From the NCBI GenBank assembly GCA_030638935.1, contig DAOWDR010000452.1, forward strand, positions 1 through 7,267: DNA of 7,267 nucleotides. The letters run 5' to 3'. This document shows positions 5,170 through 7,267 of the stretch, in pieces (within the stretch, counting starts at the first letter, position 1; every line of letters begins with the position of its first letter). A program made the position numbers and the translations under genes. Under the pieces are notes generated by a model that worked only from the letters and a program-made list of their open reading frames with translations, was not told where the DNA came from and ran no database searches. This DNA is from Desulfobacteraceae bacterium. Lineage in GTDB: Bacteria; Desulfobacterota; Desulfobacteria; Desulfobacterales; Desulfobacteraceae.

Positions 5170-6632
5170 TTACTTCAATTTCCCAGAGCCCGCTTTTCCC
5201 CATTGCAAACCCCAAGAGCATTGCTTTTTTCGGTGCTTCCAATAATTTTTTGGCCATGGGTTCCAGTATTCTTAGTTCCATTATCTCCGATGGATTTGAA
5301 GGGACCATCTATCCTGTTCATCCCCGGGAAAAAACGGTTTTAAATCTGACAGCCTATGCCGATGTCAAAGAGATACCAAAAGTTGCTGATATGGCCTTTA
5401 TTGTTCTGCCCACCAAAATTGTTGCCCAGGCCCTTAAAGCCTGTGGCGAAAAAGGGATCCGCCATGCCGTAATTGTTTCAGCCGGTTTTAACGAAGTTGG
5501 AGGAGACGGGGTTGAACGCCAGAAGGAACTCCAAAAAATTGCCGATGAATACAATATTAGATTTACCGGCCCCAATTGTATCGGCGTGGTCAATTCCCAT
5601 GTAAAACTAAATGCCACATTTCTGCCCTCTGAAGGCAAACAGGGTTTTATCGGCATGGCCTCCCAGAGCGGCAGCTTTATTACCCAGATGTTCAGTTATC
5701 TTGACAATAGGTTCGGCCAGGGGTTCAGTACCGGCTTTAGTTTAGGAAATGAAGCCAATATCGACATGGTGGATTGCATAGAATACCTGGGCGCCTGCCC
5801 CAACACCAAGGTGATTGCCCTTTATATAGAATCCATACGCCAGGGGCAAAAATTCATAAAAATTGCCAGGAAGGTCTCCAAGAACAAACCCATTGTTGCA
5901 TTTTATGCAGGAGGTTCTGAAACCGGCAAAAGAGCCTGTCTCTCCCATACCGGTTCCCTGGCAGGCCCTGATCGGCTTTATGACGGTGTTTTCAGGCAAA
6001 GCGGCATAGTCAGGGCCCGTTCCATTGAAGAATTGTTTGATTTTTGCCATGCATTTGGATCTTCCCCACGGCCCAAAGGCAACAAGCTTATCATTCAAAC
6101 CCATTCCGGTGGCCCCGGAGCCGCTGCCGCCGATGCCTGCGAACGTACAAATCTTGAACTGCCCATGCTATCCTCTGAAACCCTGGAGAAACTCGCCCCA
6201 TTCATCCCCCATACGGGCAGCGTAAACAATCCCGTTGATTTGACCTATACCAAAAATCCATTGGATTTTTTCCATGATATTCCCAAGGTATTGCTGGAGG
6301 AAAAAGGGGCGGATGGAATGCTGATATACTTTTTGGCCACTGCCGGAATGGTGCACCAGGCATTGAGTGCCATGGGAGCTTCCCAGGAGAATATTGGCAC
6401 CCAGATCAAAGATATTGTGGAACTCCAGTGCAAATCCATAGCATCCTTGATGGAAACATATGGAAAACCTATTATCGGCTTTTCATTTCTGACCAGGGAC
6501 AATCCTTTTGTTGCAGGGCTTCAGGATAAAGGGGTTCCCGTGCTGCCCAGCCCGGAAAGGGCTGCCAGGGCTTTTAGTGCCATGGTTGAATATATGCGGC
6601 TCCGGGACAAAATTATTCAACAGGAAGATTAA
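5166..6632 (+). CDS. ADP-forming acyl-CoA synthetase, alpha (CoA-binding, succinyl-CoA-ligase-like) subunit
   Basis: 488 residues from ATG 5166, which overlaps the beta stop (ATGA) and suggests coupled translation. The frame is open further upstream to an ATG at 5022, but that stretch lies inside the beta gene and reads as nonsense. Domain order: Rossmann CoA-binding domain (about 15-110, S-I-A-F-F-G-A-S), first ligase-like domain with T-G-P-N-C-I-G (134-140) and A-S-Q-S-G-S (165-170), Glu222 in Y-I-E-S-I, then S-H-T-G-S-L-A-G with the catalytic phospho-histidine His261, and a final flavodoxin-like ligase domain (about 305-475). All key residues for the phosphate relay are present. Many bacteria fuse alpha and beta into one chain of about 700 residues; here they are split with beta first. 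The 3' end converges on the nitroreductase gene. Confidence 0.92.
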   Translation: MITSISQSPLFPIANPKSIAFFGASNNFLAMGSSILSSIISDGFEGTIYPVHPREKTVLNLTAYADVKEIPKVADMAFIVLPTKIVAQALKACGEKGIRHAVIVSAGFNEVGGDGVERQKELQKIADEYNIRFTGPNCIGVVNSHVKLNATFLPSEGKQGFIGMASQSGSFITQMFSYLDNRFGQGFSTGFSLGNEANIDMVDCIEYLGACPNTKVIALYIESIRQGQKFIKIARKVSKNKPIVAFYAGGSETGKRACLSHTGSLAGPDRLYDGVFRQSGIVRARSIEELFDFCHAFGSSPRPKGNKLIIQTHSGGPGAAAADACERTNLELPMLSSETLEKLAPFIPHTGSVNNPVDLTYTKNPLDFFHDIPKVLLEEKGADGMLIYFLATAGMVHQALSAMGASQENIGTQIKDIVELQCKSIASLMETYGKPIIGFSFLTRDNPFVAGLQDKGVPVLPSPERAARAFSAMVEYMRLRDKIIQQED

Positions 6633-7267
6633 AGGGTGTCTTTAACTTTCCCCACTGATGCGATATAAACGGCAAACTCCTCTTCACCATCAAGGCCCAG
6701 CAGCTCGTCCAGTTCTTCCTGATCATAGGCTGCAATGGCGCAGGTACCGGCTGCTATTGTCTCACAGGCAAGATAAAGATTCTGGCAGACATGCCCTGCA
6801 TCCAGGGCAATCACCTTGTGGGCCGCAAGTCCATAGCGCCATTCCATCCTGTAAGGAATCGCCGCCCAGATAAAGGTAACAGCAGATTTTCCCGGATAGG
6901 ACTGACCCAGGGAGGCAATCACCATCTTTTGCGCCAGCATCTCATCTGAAAACTCAAATACAAGCTTGTGGGAAAGGGGCAGATACCGATACATGCCCGG
7001 CTCAAGCCCGTCAACATTGAAAATTGCAAGATAGGTCTCAAGGGCATGACGGCAACCGGCAGAAGGGACATTTCGATATGCATGGCCATATGTTACACTT
7101 CCCCTCACTCCCTGGGTGCACCAGAGGAGATATGCAAATTCTTCCAAGGAAAGGCTTTGATTAAGATAAGCCCTGCGGCTCTTTCTGTTACCAATGGCCG
7201 TTGTGAGATCTGCCCCGGGAATATTCTTCCAAACAGCAGGCCCGGGAAGATCAATGAGAGTTGCGCC
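6629..7267 (-). CDS. SagB/ThcOx-type nitroreductase-family FMN oxidoreductase, N-terminus outside window
   Basis: The frame is open from the window edge to TAA at 6629-6631, giving 212 visible residues; a TTG at 7147 is internal. Features of the nitroreductase family in its SagB/ThcOx branch: I-D-L-P-G-P near the edge, A-I-x-x-R-K-S-R-R-A-Y (FMN phosphate binding, 24-34), L-S-L-E-E-F-A-Y-L-L-W-C-T-Q-G-V (39-54), V-P-S-A-G-C-R-H-A-L-E-T-Y-L (67-80), G-L-E-P-G-M-Y-R-Y (87-95), and C-terminal A-G-H-V-C-Q-N-L-Y-L-A-C-E (157-169) and A-S-V-G-K (203-207). Such proteins bind FMN and carry out NAD(P)H- or oxygen-linked redox steps; some oxidise azolines in peptide natural products. No cyclodehydratase or precursor peptide lies in this window, so the substrate is unknown. 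The usual Tyr of P-S-A-G-x-x-Y-P is replaced by R-H here. Confidence 0.85.
   Translation of the reverse strand, partial: GATLIDLPGPAVWKNIPGADLTTAIGNRKSRRAYLNQSLSLEEFAYLLWCTQGVRGSVTYGHAYRNVPSAGCRHALETYLAIFNVDGLEPGMYRYLPLSHKLVFEFSDEMLAQKMVIASLGQSYPGKSAVTFIWAAIPYRMEWRYGLAAHKVIALDAGHVCQNLYLACETIAAGTCAIAAYDQEELDELLGLDGEEEFAVYIASVGKVKDTL

Noticed and set aside
5742..6104. Minus-strand open frame of 120 codons inside the alpha-subunit gene
   Set aside because: It is fully antisense to a conserved coding region and its product is Gly/Phe-rich without a recognisable motif.

Overview
The window looks like a chromosomal segment from an anaerobic Desulfobacterota (deltaproteobacterial) relative, probably a Desulfobacteraceae-type sulfate reducer. 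This is inferred from the mix of gene families (DUF6206-like protein, PilZ-type Cys motif protein, ADP-forming acyl-CoA synthetase, ArsP-type permease with ArsR), the moderate-to-low GC content and the strong AGGAGG-type ribosome sites. No marker gene fixes the taxon. I see no tRNA, rRNA, CRISPR array or complete insertion sequence.

Left part (1-1803, + strand): the end of a DUF6206-like protein with kinase-like catalytic motifs, cut by the window edge, is followed at once by a membrane-embedded M28-family metallopeptidase. A near-perfect Shine-Dalgarno overlaps the first gene's stop codon, but no ATG, GTG or TTG follows at the right distance. The peptidase probably starts at a rare ATT codon (625), because the conserved N-terminus lies upstream of the first conventional start (GTG 754).

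Middle-left part (1804-2872): an AT-rich gap of about 285 bases, then a short Cys-motif protein resembling only the N-terminal zinc-binding piece of PilZ proteins (perhaps a truncated remnant), then a small zinc-ribbon protein with a C-terminal membrane segment.

Middle part (2864-4357, - strand): an arsenic/metal-type unit. An ArsR-family repressor with a C-terminal Cys-Cys-x4-Cys cluster is followed by a DUF318/ArsP-type permease with a Cys/His-rich central loop. Inverted repeats built from the same half-site (ATATTTC/GAAATAT) lie in front of both genes. The arsR promoter is close to consensus and sits so near the ATG that the arsR transcript is probably leaderless.

Right part (4483-7267): a two-subunit ADP-forming acyl-CoA synthetase, beta (ATP-grasp) then alpha (CoA-binding), joined by an ATGA overlap and carrying both expected phospho-relay histidines. 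It converts acyl-CoA plus ADP and phosphate to acid, CoA and ATP, or the reverse. It converges on a SagB/ThcOx-type nitroreductase that runs off the right edge. The two stop codons share the tetranucleotide TTAA, so no terminator fits between them. The zinc-ribbon gene and the permease also overlap at their 3' ends.

I did not find an obviously new multi-gene system. The observations most worth following are the non-canonical start of the peptidase, the leaderless, operator-flanked arsR, and the Cys-rich loop of its permease.
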